NCBI RefSeq assembly: GCF_001456025.1
Contig: NZ_LMTZ01000110.1
Span: forward strand, 35,203-99,202
DNA: 64,000 nucleotides
Direction: 5' to 3'
Source: Mastigocoleus testarum BC008
Lineage (GTDB): Bacteria > Cyanobacteriota > Cyanobacteriia > Cyanobacteriales > Nostocaceae
In this document: piece by piece, positions 9,170 to 19,108 of the stretch
Layout: each line of letters begins with the position of its first letter
Numbering within the stretch: position 1 is the stretch's first letter
Program-made: the position numbers and the translations under genes
Notes under the pieces: model-generated
What the model was told of the DNA's origin: nothing
Database searches by the model: none
Seen by the model: the letters and a program-made list of their open reading frames with translations, nothing else

Positions 9170-10465
9170 TTATATGCCTAATCTTTCGTAAACTCGATCT
9201 AAATGTTGCAAATGATGTTGCGGATCGAAACAAGCTTCAATCTCTGCAACAGATAATTTATCGGTAATGCGAGTATCGCGGTTGACCAAGTCGCGGAAAT
9301 TACCTTGTGGTTGATTCCAAGCTGCATGAGCATTTTCTTGGACTATTTTATATGCTTCTTCGCGGCTAATTCCTTTTTCCACTAAGCTCAACATTACTCG
9401 TTGACTGAAAACTACACCGCCGTAACAGTTCATATTCCGTGCCATGTTGTCTGGATAGACTAACAAATTTTCCATCAATTTAGTCATTTCCACCAACATG
9501 AAATGGGTCAAAATGCAAGCATCCGGCAAAATCACCCTCTCAACGGAACTGTGGGAAATATCTCGCTCGTGCCATAATGCCACATTTTCAACTGCTGCTA
9601 CTGCATGGCTTCTAATAATTCTTGCCATTCCCGTTAGTCTTTCGGAACGAATTGGGTTACGCTTATGGGGCATTGCTGAAGAACCCTTTTGTCCCTTAGA
9701 AAAATATTCTTCAACTTCCAAAACGTCGGTTTTTTGTAAATTACGAATTTCCACTGCAAATCTTTCGATTGAAGCAGCAATTAAAGCTAATTGTTGGATA
9801 AAATCAGCATGGCGATCGCGGGAAATGACCTGTGTCGATGCAGTATCAGGAGTTAAGCCAAGTAGTTCGCAAGCAATGGCTTCTACCCGTGGTTCAATGT
9901 TTGCGTAGGTACCCACCGCACCAGAAATTTTACCTACAGCAATTGTTTTACGTAATGTTTGCAGACGTTCTTGATGGCGCAAAGCTTCCGCTAACCATCC
10001 CGCTAGCTTAAAACCAAAAGTAATTGGTTCGGCGTGAATTCCGTGGGAACGCCCAATCATTATTGTGTAACGATGTTCTGTTGCTTTGCGGCGAATTGCA
10101 ACTATTAAATCTTCCAGTCTTTGGATAATTAAGTCTAGACTAGCGACCATTTGTAATCCCAGTGCAGTATCAAGCACATCAGAGCTAGTCATTCCCAAAT
10201 GAATGTAACGCCCCGCATCGCCTACATATTCATTTACATTGGTTAAGAATGCTATGACATCATGGCGGACTTCAGCTTCAATTTCTAATACCCGCTCGGG
10301 GTCAAAATCTGCCTTTGCTTTTATTTCTTTAACAGCTTCCTGGGGAATATAACCAAGTTCGGCTTGTGCCTCACAAACAGCAATTTCCACTTTCAACCAA
10401 GTTGTAAACTTGTAGCTATCAGTCCATAAGTGCCCCATTTCGGGCAGGGTATAACGCTCAATCAC
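9170..10465 (-). CDS. purB: Adenylosuccinate lyase
   Basis: Fumarase/aspartase superfamily enzyme that cleaves SAICAR and adenylosuccinate in purine synthesis. The superfamily signature SSAMPHKRNP is present, as are the histidine-containing GRSHGIHAEP and the TSSDVLDTA motif. A start at the GTG at 10463-10465 gives a protein beginning MIERYTLPEMG with 431 residues, the usual cyanobacterial length; an ATG at 10498 would add 11 residues that the family lacks. Neither start has a strong Shine-Dalgarno. The gene stands alone; short repeats lie at its 3' side. Confidence 0.93.
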   Translation of the reverse strand: MIERYTLPEMGHLWTDSYKFTTWLKVEIAVCEAQAELGYIPQEAVKEIKAKADFDPERVLEIEAEVRHDVIAFLTNVNEYVGDAGRYIHLGMTSSDVLDTALGLQMVASLDLIIQRLEDLIVAIRRKATEHRYTIMIGRSHGIHAEPITFGFKLAGWLAEALRHQERLQTLRKTIAVGKISGAVGTYANIEPRVEAIACELLGLTPDTASTQVISRDRHADFIQQLALIAASIERFAVEIRNLQKTDVLEVEEYFSKGQKGSSAMPHKRNPIRSERLTGMARIIRSHAVAAVENVALWHERDISHSSVERVILPDACILTHFMLVEMTKLMENLLVYPDNMARNMNCYGGVVFSQRVMLSLVEKGISREEAYKIVQENAHAAWNQPQGNFRDLVNRDTRITDKLSVAEIEACFDPQHHLQHLDRVYERLGI

Positions 10466-10778
10466 AGTCCGCCATGTATTATAGTTCCCAACGGTCATAT
10501 TTTACCGTAAACGCGGCCAAAGTCCTGGTTTTAGATCGGGTAAAGTTTTTAGCTCGGAAAAAAATTTATAGTTATTAGCATTTTTTCCCACATCTCCTAA
10601 ACTTCCCACACCTCCCATACTTTCCACAACCGGGTGGATGATACCCAATAAGTATCCGGTTGACCGGGTTGAAATATCTAGCTGGTAGTGATAAAAGCAG
10701 CATGTTTCAGACGAAACTAAAGTCAACAGGTAATGAAAAACTTTTATTACCTTTATTACTTTAAGAGTCAATAGAAAA

Positions 10779-11363
10779 ATGAGTAGTCATCAAAACACAA
10801 AACTTACACCACAAGGAGTAATGGCAATATTAGGTTCAGTATTAACTACTAATTCATCTAAAATACTCGTATCAGAACAAACTGAAATTCAAACTGGTGA
10901 TATTTCTCGAGAAGATGTGATTAACGCCCAAAAAGCTTGGGGTGATGGAATTGTTGCGATCAGTAAAGCATATATAAATGGAGAAGACTACAGAGTTTTA
11001 GCTGCAGAGATTATTGAGACGCTGTATGGTTATGACGAAGGTACTGTTTTATTTAAACCAACAAAAGCTGCTAAAGAAGAGTTTCGTTTAACAAAGGAAG
11101 AAGCAATATCGTATTTTGTCCAAGGTATTGTCCCTGAAGACCATGGATTTGCACTTCAACCTTGGAGTAAAGTTCGATTCGAAAACGCAGGGGTAGTTGT
11201 TCATTATGATTATGCTTTAGCAATGGGGGATTATTACTTTACTGATGTTCGTAATGGTCAAGAAATAAAAGTAGATTTTACTTTTGGGTATAAAAAGAAT
11301 AAAGATGGAAAGTTGCTTATCGATCTTCACTATTCATCTTTTCCGTATAATTTTGCTGGCTAA
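10779..11363 (+). CDS. NTF2/SnoaL-like protein of unknown function
   Basis: 194 residues, soluble, no signal peptide. The second half (KVRFENAGVVVHYDYALAMG, then YYFTDVRNGQEIKVDFTFGY) has the strand-turn-strand pattern of the NTF2-like/SnoaL fold that pairs an alpha region with a curved sheet. Homologues in cyanobacteria and algae that I remember carry misleading labels such as phosphoribosyl-AMP cyclohydrolase, but no cyclohydrolase metal-binding motif is present here. It may bind a small ligand or be a steroid-isomerase-like enzyme; function unknown. The 280 bp before it hold a short inverted phrase (accgggt..ccggttgaccgggt, about 10629-10669) but no gene. Confidence 0.65.
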   Translation: MSSHQNTKLTPQGVMAILGSVLTTNSSKILVSEQTEIQTGDISREDVINAQKAWGDGIVAISKAYINGEDYRVLAAEIIETLYGYDEGTVLFKPTKAAKEEFRLTKEEAISYFVQGIVPEDHGFALQPWSKVRFENAGVVVHYDYALAMGDYYFTDVRNGQEIKVDFTFGYKKNKDGKLLIDLHYSSFPYNFAG

Positions 11364-11463
11364 TGTACTTGAAAGAAAGAAAATATATATCCTTTGAGCA
11401 CAAAATCAGTCGATTTAACTAACGCAAAATTTAGATCAAAAGAAATAAATATGAAACCAAGTA

Positions 11464-11490
11464 TAGAGATATAGCATTGCTATGTCTCTA
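11464..11490. repeat. Imperfect palindrome, TAGAGAYRTAGCA family
   Basis: A 27-bp near-palindrome with arms TAGAGATATAGCA and TGCTATGTCTCTA. It is a diverged copy of the perfect 28-bp palindrome at 48538-48565. Confidence 0.5.
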
Positions 11491-11505
11491 CAAACATTTT
11501 ATATC

Positions 11506-11724
11506 AGGACTTACGCAACGTTAGCACAGCGTGTCCTACGGACATAGATTTGTCATTGCGACCGGAACACAGTGTAGGGTTAGCGTAGCGTCTCCGTTTA
11601 GGAGATAGCAATCCCAGCGTCTCAGGAGATTACGTCGCTAACGCTAGCCCGCAGCGTAGCTGTTAGCACAGCGTGACGTTAGTCACACGTAATGACGTAA
11701 TTACGTTAATTTTGCGTAAGTCCT
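11506..11724. mobile_element. MITE-like element with AGGACTTACGCAA termini
   Basis: Perfect 13-bp terminal inverted repeats AGGACTTACGCAA (11506-11518) and TTGCGTAAGTCCT (11712-11724) enclose about 190 bp of non-coding DNA containing a dispersed palindrome (11532-11544) and several short inverted phrases. AT-rich TATAT flanks it. These termini are similar to those of IS630-type elements in cyanobacteria, so this is probably a non-autonomous derivative. A relative is at 20330-20457. Confidence 0.65.
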
Positions 11725-12223
11725 ATATATAAAGCGATCGCGCTTTGCTAATACATATATTAATTCAGTATTAATTAGCCTAGTGGATGATATCCCATAA
11801 AGATCCATCTGGATGGTTTGAGACAACCATTCGATAGTAACGGGATTATTATACTTTTAGCGAAAATAAATTTAACAGGACAGAAAATACAATTAATTTT
11901 GTCTAAACACTTATTAATAAATAATAGTCAAAATAAATTAGAGTCAAAAGCTACTGTAAATTTTCAATTTTAAATAAAGTCCTAAAGAAGACTTAAAAAT
12001 ATTTATTATTGCAACCCGAGTAGATCAATTATATAGGTTTATTTTCTAAATTTGTTTGTATCATGATTTATCCGGTTTGCAAACGATTTCATCTCAGTTA
12101 GAGTCTTTTGAAAATTCATAGCTCTGTGAGATTTAGTAAATCATATTTTGACTTACTTCTTTGGGTAAGAAATTTTGTCATGAAATCAAACTAGTAAATA
12201 AATTTTGATCGGGAGGAATTACG
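11725..12223. other. 500-bp leader region before the secretion operon
   Basis: Very AT-rich DNA without an open reading frame. A HIP1-like site (gcgatcgcgc) lies at 11735-11744. No promoter or riboswitch could be assigned. A strong ribosome site GGGAGGA at 12211-12217 marks the start of the next gene. Confidence 0.4.
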
Positions 12224-12790
12224 GTGGAAAACACAAAAAATATTAGCAAATACTTAACCCCTTTTCAACGAAAACTGCTCGAGAAAAACTTACAAACCAA
12301 TCTACATCCGAAATATCGTTGTCGTATTCAAATTATGTTGCTTGCAGATATGGGTTATACCAAAGCCCAAATTAGCAAAACTTTAGGGTGTACTCAGGAA
12401 ACTACTCGATATTGGATCGCACAAGCGCGTTCAGGTCAAGCACACAATTGGGATGATTGTCCGGTCGGTCGTCCTAAAGTTACGAGTGAGGAATACCTGG
12501 AGCGATTAAAAGAATTGGTAAGCAACAGTCCTCGCGATTATGGTTATTCATTTGAGCGTTGGACGGGACAGTGGTTGAGCAAGCATTTAAACAAGGAGCT
12601 AGGAATTGAAGTTACTGCTCGTCATGTTAATCGTCTGCTCAAACAAATGGGACTTTCTACTCGTTCTAAATCTGTTAAGGGTTTGACAACTGATAACAGC
12701 AAAGATAACTCAAGTCTCTTATTACAAGAACTACCATCTATTTGCGCATCTGGATCCAATCAAATGTGGCAATTAAATTTTTTCGGTTGA
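12224..12790 (+). CDS. Helix-turn-helix protein derived from an IS630-type transposase N-terminus
   Basis: 188 residues starting at GTG with GGGAGGA 7 bp upstream. Residues 5-75 form an HTH (RCRIQIMLLADMGYTKAQIS, then TTRYWIAQARSG), followed by the GRPKVTSEEYLERLKELV linker and a second winged HTH (ARHVNRLLKQMGLSTRSKS). This is the order of the DNA-binding half of IS630 transposases, but the DDE catalytic domain is absent and the protein ends in a short tail (MWQLNFFG). It may be a domesticated regulator of the secretion operon that starts 66 bp downstream; alternatively it is a truncated transposase. Its good ribosome site and clean frame favour a functional gene. Confidence 0.7.
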   Translation: MENTKNISKYLTPFQRKLLEKNLQTNLHPKYRCRIQIMLLADMGYTKAQISKTLGCTQETTRYWIAQARSGQAHNWDDCPVGRPKVTSEEYLERLKELVSNSPRDYGYSFERWTGQWLSKHLNKELGIEVTARHVNRLLKQMGLSTRSKSVKGLTTDNSKDNSSLLLQELPSICASGSNQMWQLNFFG

Positions 12791-12855
12791 AGTTCTAATT
12801 GTAGTTCAAGGTTGAGATTTTAACTATAGTTCAAGATTTTACGGTTAAAGGTCTT

Positions 12856-15800
12856 ATGGTTCAAAATTCACTTATTATGTCTGTTGATGGACAACAGCTA
12901 GCTCATACACTTGGTTCACTGCTTACTGACTCTGATTTCGATCGCTGTCTGAAAAAAATCGAAATCCAACAACCACTTCCGGGAAAACAGTTTTGGCAAA
13001 GTACTGAAGCCCAAGCAGGTATATATATAATACTTAATGGCAAGGTAAGGTTGGTAGACGATTGTCAGGAGTTGCTTTTCACTTTGGATGAGGGAGATTC
13101 CTTTGGTGAAAATACTTTGTTTTCTGAAGTATCATTTCAGTCTTATTCAGCCAGAGCTTCTCTTAATCTTAAACTCGCTTATCTTTCGAGTAAATTATTA
13201 CAAAATCTCAATGAAAAGTATCATGAAATAAACGAACATCTTTATCACCAAGCGGTAATCAGAGATTTTTTGTTACTATGTCCTCAACTTGCTCCCCTAC
13301 ATAAACACCCTGGATTAGTAGAAGTATTATCTCTCCTAGAAAAACATGAACTACCTCAGGGTAAGCTTCCAGAAGGTCTTAACAATCAAAAGCTATGGTT
13401 GATTCGACGGGGGGAACTAACACATACTTCCGGAAATATTCTAAATCAAGGTAGTATTGATGCTCCCATTCAACAGAATGGCTATTGGGAAGTTACTCAA
13501 CCTACGGAAATATATAGTCTCAACCCAGAACAATGGGAGATAGTACTCAATTACCTACCCCAGCTAGCTCAAGTAATTTCTTCTAATACCGAAGGATCTC
13601 AAATCCAATTGCAGGGTAGTGCAGATATAGCAAATTATAGAAAAAACCTTAATCCCCGATCCCAGATTACAACATCTCATATTCGAAGGTATAAGCCTGA
13701 AAGATCTGGACCTCAAAAATCTAACCTCCAAAGAGCCAAGCCTCAAATACCAAAAATTCAGACACCTAAGATTCAAAGTCCTAAAGTTAAAAGTTCGAAA
13801 AAAAATCAGCAAGAAATAGTAAGGGGACAACCAGGTAAAAAAATTAGCCAAGCATATTTTCCCAGTCCCAAATTACAAGTAGGTCACCTATTACAGCGTA
13901 TTACCCGACGCTATCCCTTCTTTCAACAGCAAAGTAGTTCAGACTGTGGTGCAGCCTCCTTAGTAATGATTGGTCAGTATTGGGGTAAACGTTTTAGCAT
14001 CAATCGTCTGCGAGAAATTTCCCATGCTGACCGCAACGGTGCATCATTACGTGGTTTAGTTCTTGCAGCAGAAAGTATTGGTTTTACAACCCGACCAGTT
14101 AAAACTAACCTTCTGCAATTAGAGCAACAAAGTTTACCAGCCATCGCCCATTGGGAAGGTAAACACTATATCGTTGTTTACGAAGTGACTCGTACTCATG
14201 TAATTGTCGGCGATCCCGCGATCGGTCAGCGCAATCTGACTCGCGCAGAATTTGAAACTGGTTGGACTGGTTATACCTTATTACTTCAACCTACAGCATT
14301 ATTAAAAGAAGCTGAACAAAGCAATCTTCCTTTTTGGCAATTTATCGAGTTAGTTAAGCCTCACCGACTAGTATTGTTGGAAATATTTTTGGCTTCTGTC
14401 TTTATTCAGGTTTTGGGACTAATTACACCAGTTTTTACCCAATTACTCCTAGATCGAGTGGTGGTACAACGCAGTACCTTGACATTAAACGCCATAGGAT
14501 TGGGATTGCTTCTCTTTGGCTTCTTTAAAATCGCCATGACGGGATTGCGACAGTATCTTTTAGATCATGTGGCGAATCGAATTGATATTGCCCTAATTGT
14601 CGGATTTATTAATCATACTTTACGTTTACCCCTAGAATTTTTTGAATCTCGCTATGTTGGCGATATTATTTCCCGCGTCCAGGAAAACCATAAAATCCAG
14701 CAATTTTTAACTGGGGAAACCCTATCCATTTTGTTGGATATGTTGACCATGTTTGTTTATACCGGGTTAATGTTCTGGTATAGCTGGAAATTAGCACTGT
14801 TAGTCTTGGTAATCGTACCCCCATTTATCTTACTAGCACTAGTTGCCACACCCTTTCTACGAAAAATTTCCCAGGAAATATTCGCTGCTTCTAACGAACA
14901 GACCAAATATCTGATTCAATCTTTAACTGGTATTCGCACAATTAAATCATTAGCAGTAGAACAAACTGTACGTTGGCATTGGGAAGAACTATTTGCTAAG
15001 TCCATAAAAAAATCTTTTTCAGGACAAATAATTGGTAATACCCTATCTATATTTAGCTCTACGATTCAGACCCTAGTTACTACATTATTATTATGGTTTG
15101 GAGTTTGGCAAGTAATCCAAGGTGAACTAAGCATTGGGCAATTAGTCGCTTTTAATATGTTAATGGGTAATGTTATTAGTCCATTTCAAAGACTGACCTT
15201 TGTGTGGAATGAATTGCAGGAAATCACGATCGCGATCGAGCGCATTAACGATATTATTGATAGTAAACCGGAAGAAGATCTGCAAGAGGAAATTCATCAG
15301 TCTCTCCCACCTCTAGAAGGTCACATTCGCTTCGAACAAGTTACTTTCCGCTACAATCCAGACAGCGAAATTAACAATCTAGAAAACATTTCCTTTGAAG
15401 CAAAACCAGGACAGACAATAGCTTTAGTCGGGCGTAGTGGTTCGGGAAAAACAACTCTTTCTAAGCTCTGTTTAGGCTTCTATCTTCCCACCGAAGGAAA
15501 TATTTTAATTGACGGTTATGACATGAGTAGTATTTCCTTAGCCTCCTTGAGACAGCAAGTTGGTGTGGTAGATCAAGATACCTTCCTTTTTGGTGGTACG
15601 ATTCGTGAAAATATTAGTATTGCTTTTCCAGAAGCAAGCTTAGAAGAAGTAATAGAAGCAGCAAACCAAGCAGGAGCCCATGAATTTATCAAAGAATTAC
15701 CGATGGGTTACGAAACCCAGATTGGTGAAGGGGGTGGAATGCTATCTGGAGGACAAAAACAACGATTAGCGATCGCCCGCGCTCTTCTAGGAAATCCCCG

Positions 15801-16056
15801 GTTGCTAATCCTTGATGAAGCGACTTCTCACCTGGATACTGAGTCAGAAAGAATTATTCAAAATAATCTCAATACAATTCTCAAAGATCGAACAACATTG
15901 GTAATTGCTCATCGCCTTTCCACAATCAGAAACGCAGATTTAATTTTGGTCTTAAACAAAGGTGTTTTGGTTGAAAGCGGTACCCACGAACAGCTAATGG
16001 AAAAACGAGGTCAATACTTTTACCTCAATCAGAAACAACTCGCCGTTGTTAGTTAG
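12856..16056 (+). CDS. C39 peptidase-containing ABC exporter with N-terminal cNMP-like domain
   Basis: 1066 residues. Residues about 30-125 resemble a cyclic-nucleotide-binding beta barrel (IYIILNGKVRLV, LDEGDSFGENTLF), and a second weaker copy seems to lie at about 160-240. After a Lys/Pro-rich linker (265-325) comes a C39 peptidase domain with catalytic Cys364 in SSSDCGAAS, His in HWEGKHYIVV and Asp in GDPAIG. Then follow a six-TM exporter domain (about 485-770) and an ATPase with Walker A GRSGSGKTT (859-867), LSGGQKQR, ILDEATSHLD and the H-loop IAHRLST. Such exporters cut leaders after Gly-Gly and export the core peptide. The HlyD adaptor and isomerase follow, and eight double-glycine peptides are encoded within 11 kb. 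Confidence 0.92.
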   Translation: MVQNSLIMSVDGQQLAHTLGSLLTDSDFDRCLKKIEIQQPLPGKQFWQSTEAQAGIYIILNGKVRLVDDCQELLFTLDEGDSFGENTLFSEVSFQSYSARASLNLKLAYLSSKLLQNLNEKYHEINEHLYHQAVIRDFLLLCPQLAPLHKHPGLVEVLSLLEKHELPQGKLPEGLNNQKLWLIRRGELTHTSGNILNQGSIDAPIQQNGYWEVTQPTEIYSLNPEQWEIVLNYLPQLAQVISSNTEGSQIQLQGSADIANYRKNLNPRSQITTSHIRRYKPERSGPQKSNLQRAKPQIPKIQTPKIQSPKVKSSKKNQQEIVRGQPGKKISQAYFPSPKLQVGHLLQRITRRYPFFQQQSSSDCGAASLVMIGQYWGKRFSINRLREISHADRNGASLRGLVLAAESIGFTTRPVKTNLLQLEQQSLPAIAHWEGKHYIVVYEVTRTHVIVGDPAIGQRNLTRAEFETGWTGYTLLLQPTALLKEAEQSNLPFWQFIELVKPHRLVLLEIFLASVFIQVLGLITPVFTQLLLDRVVVQRSTLTLNAIGLGLLLFGFFKIAMTGLRQYLLDHVANRIDIALIVGFINHTLRLPLEFFESRYVGDIISRVQENHKIQQFLTGETLSILLDMLTMFVYTGLMFWYSWKLALLVLVIVPPFILLALVATPFLRKISQEIFAASNEQTKYLIQSLTGIRTIKSLAVEQTVRWHWEELFAKSIKKSFSGQIIGNTLSIFSSTIQTLVTTLLLWFGVWQVIQGELSIGQLVAFNMLMGNVISPFQRLTFVWNELQEITIAIERINDIIDSKPEEDLQEEIHQSLPPLEGHIRFEQVTFRYNPDSEINNLENISFEAKPGQTIALVGRSGSGKTTLSKLCLGFYLPTEGNILIDGYDMSSISLASLRQQVGVVDQDTFLFGGTIRENISIAFPEASLEEVIEAANQAGAHEFIKELPMGYETQIGEGGGMLSGGQKQRLAIARALLGNPRLLILDEATSHLDTESERIIQNNLNTILKDRTTLVIAHRLSTIRNADLILVLNKGVLVESGTHEQLMEKRGQYFYLNQKQLAVVS

Positions 16057-16164
16057 CAATTATTTAACTTGTATTTATTTGTTTGCGTTTATTTGTTTTT
16101 GTGATTTCGTTCTTTGATCTACTGCTGAAGTAAACGGACTAAATTCTAGCTTGAAGGGGAAAAA

Positions 16165-17592
16165 ATGGCTGATATTAAACATAACTATTCCAATAATTCT
16201 AGTACTGGGAATAATTCATCTTTAACAGAAGCTAAATTATCTAAGTCTTCTAATTCTAAATCTTCTAATTCTAAATCTTCTAGTGCTAAATCTTCTATTT
16301 CTCAACATTCTAATAATGACTGGTCTTCTCTAACTCGAGAAATAATTGATACCTTACCTCGAGTTTGGACGCGAGGATTACTTTATTTTCTCATGGTTTT
16401 TATCGGAGTTGTTTTACCTTGGGCGATGTTTTCTCAAGTTGATGAGACAGGGAATGCTAGGGGGAGATTAGAACCTCAAGGTAAAGTTTTTACAGTGGAT
16501 TCACCAGTTTCAGGAACCATCGCCGAAGTTTTTGTCAAAGAAGGTCAATTAGTACAAAAACAACAACCCTTATTAGAACTTGAATCCGAACCAGTCAAGA
16601 GCGAACTAAAGCAAATTGAAATAAGACTAGAAGGTCAAAAGAAAGAATTAACTCAGTTAAAAGTTTTGGAAAATCAACTAGTTCTAGCAGTTAACAGTCA
16701 GAAAGAACAAAACAAAGCTCAACAGCTAGAAAAACAAATCCAAATAGATGAAGCTCGACAAAGTCTGGAGTATAGTCAAACAGCCAAAAACTTAGCTCAG
16801 ACCAGATATAATGAGGCAATTAAAGAAGTACAGCGTTTCAGTAAAGCCAAAGAAGAAGGAATAGTAGCCGAAATTCAAGTAGTTGATAAAGAAGACCTAG
16901 CTCAGGAAAGAAAAGGATTACTCCAGCAAGCTAATTCCAATATTGCACAAGCTAAACTTCGTCTAGAAGAACAAGAAGAAAACTATCAGAGTTTACTTGC
17001 TTCCCACAAAATAACTTTAATCCGAAGCCAAGAACAGCTAGAAGAATCAGAAACAAAAATAGAAACCCTTGAATCTCAAATCAAAGAAAATTATAACCAA
17101 ATAGATGCTTTAAATTATCAGTTAGAACAAAGGATAGTTAAAGCACCAGCTAGTGGTTCAATTTTTCAATTATCAATTCCCAAACCTGGAGCAGTTGTAA
17201 ATCCAGGAGATGCGATCGCGGAGGTTGCTCCGAAACGATCGCCCCTAATTCTTAAAGCTCAAATGAACACCACAGAAAGTGGTTCTTTGGAAAAAGGAAT
17301 GTCAGTCAAGCTGAAGTTTGATGCTTACCCATTTCAAGATTACGGTGTATTTGAAGGAAAATTAATTAATATTTCTCCTACTACTAAAGTGACAAATACG
17401 CAGAGTGGTCAAATAGCTGCATATGATTTAGACATCGAACTAAAACAAACTTATATTCAAGTCCAAAACAAACGTATTCCTTTAAGACCAGGTCAAACCG
17501 CTACAGCAGAGGTAATAGTTCGACAGCGTCGCTTAATTGATTTTGTTCTCGAGCCATTTCAAAAACTCCATGAGAATGGTTTAGAACTTTAA
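16165..17592 (+). CDS. HlyD family periplasmic adaptor subunit
   Basis: 475 residues: a cytoplasmic low-complexity N-terminus of Ser/Asn/Lys (repeats of SNSKS at about 28-44), one TM segment (about 71-91), a biotinyl/lipoyl-like half motif (FTVDSPVSGTIAEVFVKEGQ), a long coiled coil (about 145-320), the second lipoyl half (VKAPASGSIFQLSI) and a beta-barrel domain. It should link the exporter upstream to an outer-membrane channel such as TolC. A gap of 108 bp separates it from the ABC gene and a GAAGGGG ribosome site precedes the ATG. The Ser/Asn tract is encoded by near-exact short nucleotide repeats and may vary in length between strains. Confidence 0.9.
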   Translation: MADIKHNYSNNSSTGNNSSLTEAKLSKSSNSKSSNSKSSSAKSSISQHSNNDWSSLTREIIDTLPRVWTRGLLYFLMVFIGVVLPWAMFSQVDETGNARGRLEPQGKVFTVDSPVSGTIAEVFVKEGQLVQKQQPLLELESEPVKSELKQIEIRLEGQKKELTQLKVLENQLVLAVNSQKEQNKAQQLEKQIQIDEARQSLEYSQTAKNLAQTRYNEAIKEVQRFSKAKEEGIVAEIQVVDKEDLAQERKGLLQQANSNIAQAKLRLEEQEENYQSLLASHKITLIRSQEQLEESETKIETLESQIKENYNQIDALNYQLEQRIVKAPASGSIFQLSIPKPGAVVNPGDAIAEVAPKRSPLILKAQMNTTESGSLEKGMSVKLKFDAYPFQDYGVFEGKLINISPTTKVTNTQSGQIAAYDLDIELKQTYIQVQNKRIPLRPGQTATAEVIVRQRRLIDFVLEPFQKLHENGLEL

Positions 17593-17717
17593 TTCGGATT
17601 TTTAATTCACATTTTATAGCAGTAGCTATCTAAGATTATTTGAAATTATTTATTCTCTTTTTCCTATTACCTGTTCCCTGTTCTCTATTCCCAAAATTCA
17701 TAACAAGGAGACCGATC

Positions 17718-18506
17718 GTGTCAGAAATTTTAACTCTTTCCCCACAAGACCTTTTTAACCAAGTGCGAATTTCCTGTCAAATACCAGCCACAGTTGAAAG
17801 GTTTTTGCATCGCGAAATTGTTACTCGTACAGCCAAAGAAGCTGATATAAAAATCGAGCCAAATGAACTTCAGGAAGCAGCAGATACTTGGCGATTAATG
17901 AATCAACTCCATAGCGTTGATGATACCTGGTCATGGCTACACAGACATCATATATCTTTGGATGAATTTGAAGAATTAATTTCTGCTAATATTCTTTCTT
18001 CTAAGTTAGCTCAACATCTTTTTGCTCATCAAGTTGAGCCTTATTTTCTGGAATTTCAACAAGATTATGCTCGAGTTGCAATGTACGAAATCGTTTTAGA
18101 TGATGTAGATATAGCTAGGGAATTATTTTATGCTTTGAGTGAAGAGGAAATTAGTTTTTTTGAAGCAGCTTACCAATATATTACCGATACAGAATTACGC
18201 CGAAAAGGAGGATATAAAGGAGTAATATACCGCAAAGATTTAAAACCAAAAATTTCCGCTGCTGTTCTTGCTGCGAATCCTCCCCAAATTCTCAAACCAA
18301 TTATTACTGCTGAGGGAGTGCATTTGATTAGAGTGGAAGAAGTTATTGAATCTAAATTGGATGAAACTTTGCGTCAAAGTATTTTGACTGATTTGTTTAG
18401 TAATTGGCTTAAGCAACAAGTTGGAAAATTTGAAGTTGAAATTAATTGTGATTCTTCTAAGAAGCATAACCAAGTTTCTACTTCTCCCTGCAAAACTCCT
18501 GTTTAA
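17718..18506 (+). CDS. PpiC/SurA-type peptidylprolyl isomerase
   Basis: 262 residues beginning at GTG 17718 with AAGGAG 7 bp before it. The frame is open to a TTG at 17640, but those 26 codons cover repeat DNA (cctgttccctgttctc) and would add a false hydrophobic start. The N-terminal half is helical, like SurA-type chaperone domains, and residues about 125-240 form a divergent parvulin domain (LRRKGGYKGVIYRKDLKPK, then GVHLIRVEEV). No signal peptide is present after the GTG, so it may act in the cytoplasm on export substrates or leave by another route. Genes of this type commonly sit in cyanobacterial C39-exporter operons. Confidence 0.8.
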   Translation: MSEILTLSPQDLFNQVRISCQIPATVERFLHREIVTRTAKEADIKIEPNELQEAADTWRLMNQLHSVDDTWSWLHRHHISLDEFEELISANILSSKLAQHLFAHQVEPYFLEFQQDYARVAMYEIVLDDVDIARELFYALSEEEISFFEAAYQYITDTELRRKGGYKGVIYRKDLKPKISAAVLAANPPQILKPIITAEGVHLIRVEEVIESKLDETLRQSILTDLFSNWLKQQVGKFEVEINCDSSKKHNQVSTSPCKTPV

Positions 18507-18550
18507 GTTTTATTATTACCAATAATTGGTATTTTTACTCTCACCATCAG

Positions 18551-18570
18551 CCCCCTCAAGGGGGTTTATT
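18551..18570 (+). terminator. Rho-independent terminator after the exporter operon
   Basis: CCCCCTCAAGGGGG hairpin (5-bp G/C stem, 18551-18564) followed by TTTATT, 44 bp past the isomerase stop codon. Confidence 0.7.
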
Positions 18571-18740
18571 TACTTTTAACTTCATTAACTCGCATCTTGC
18601 ACCAACAAAAATTGATGCAATTGTATTACTCAGTAAAAATCTGAAAGCCTTGATTTAACGATAAAAGATACTAAAAATTAGGTAGCTTTATCGCGCTTAT
18701 TTTGAATTTACATGGGTTTTTACTTAGAGGTGCAAGATAT

Positions 18741-18910
18741 GAGCGCCCCAGGAGGGAAAGTCAAAAGTCAAAAATCATTAGCATCGCGTGTCCGTAGGAC
18801 ATAAGTCAAAAGTACTAAATCTCCCTCCCAATGAATGAAACTAGCACATTTTTTTGACTTTAGCTGAAAGTTTTACTATATAAGGGTTTTAAAATGTGCA
18901 AGTTAGAAGT
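18741..18910. repeat. Composite dispersed repeat, copy 1
   Basis: The order is: a GGAGGGAAAG phrase, the 13-bp palindrome TGTCCGTAGGACA (18789-18801), CTCCCTCCCA, then a 64-bp unit with inverted ends ACTAGCACATTTT (18840-18852) and AAAATGTGCAAGT (18891-18903). The same parts occur in the same order and orientation at 54311-54560. The 18571-19108 spacer otherwise holds no gene. Confidence 0.6.
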
Positions 18911-19108
18911 TAATGAAATCACCTTGTTTATATTTTAAATCTGGTCTATTTTATTTGCTATTTATTCGGACAAAAAGTAATTATCATATGTCTTTTTTAT
19001 ATGCTTAAACATATTGATTTTTTATTCCAAATAAATGACCATGATTAATAACAGTAAGACAAGTTTTGCTGTGACGTAAAAGCAGAAAAAATATTAGGAA
19101 ATAAATAA

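Noticed and set aside
10502..10771. 89-residue - strand frame upstream of the NTF2-like gene
   Set aside because: Low-complexity, pyrimidine-rich repeat phrases and no start signal; treated as chance.
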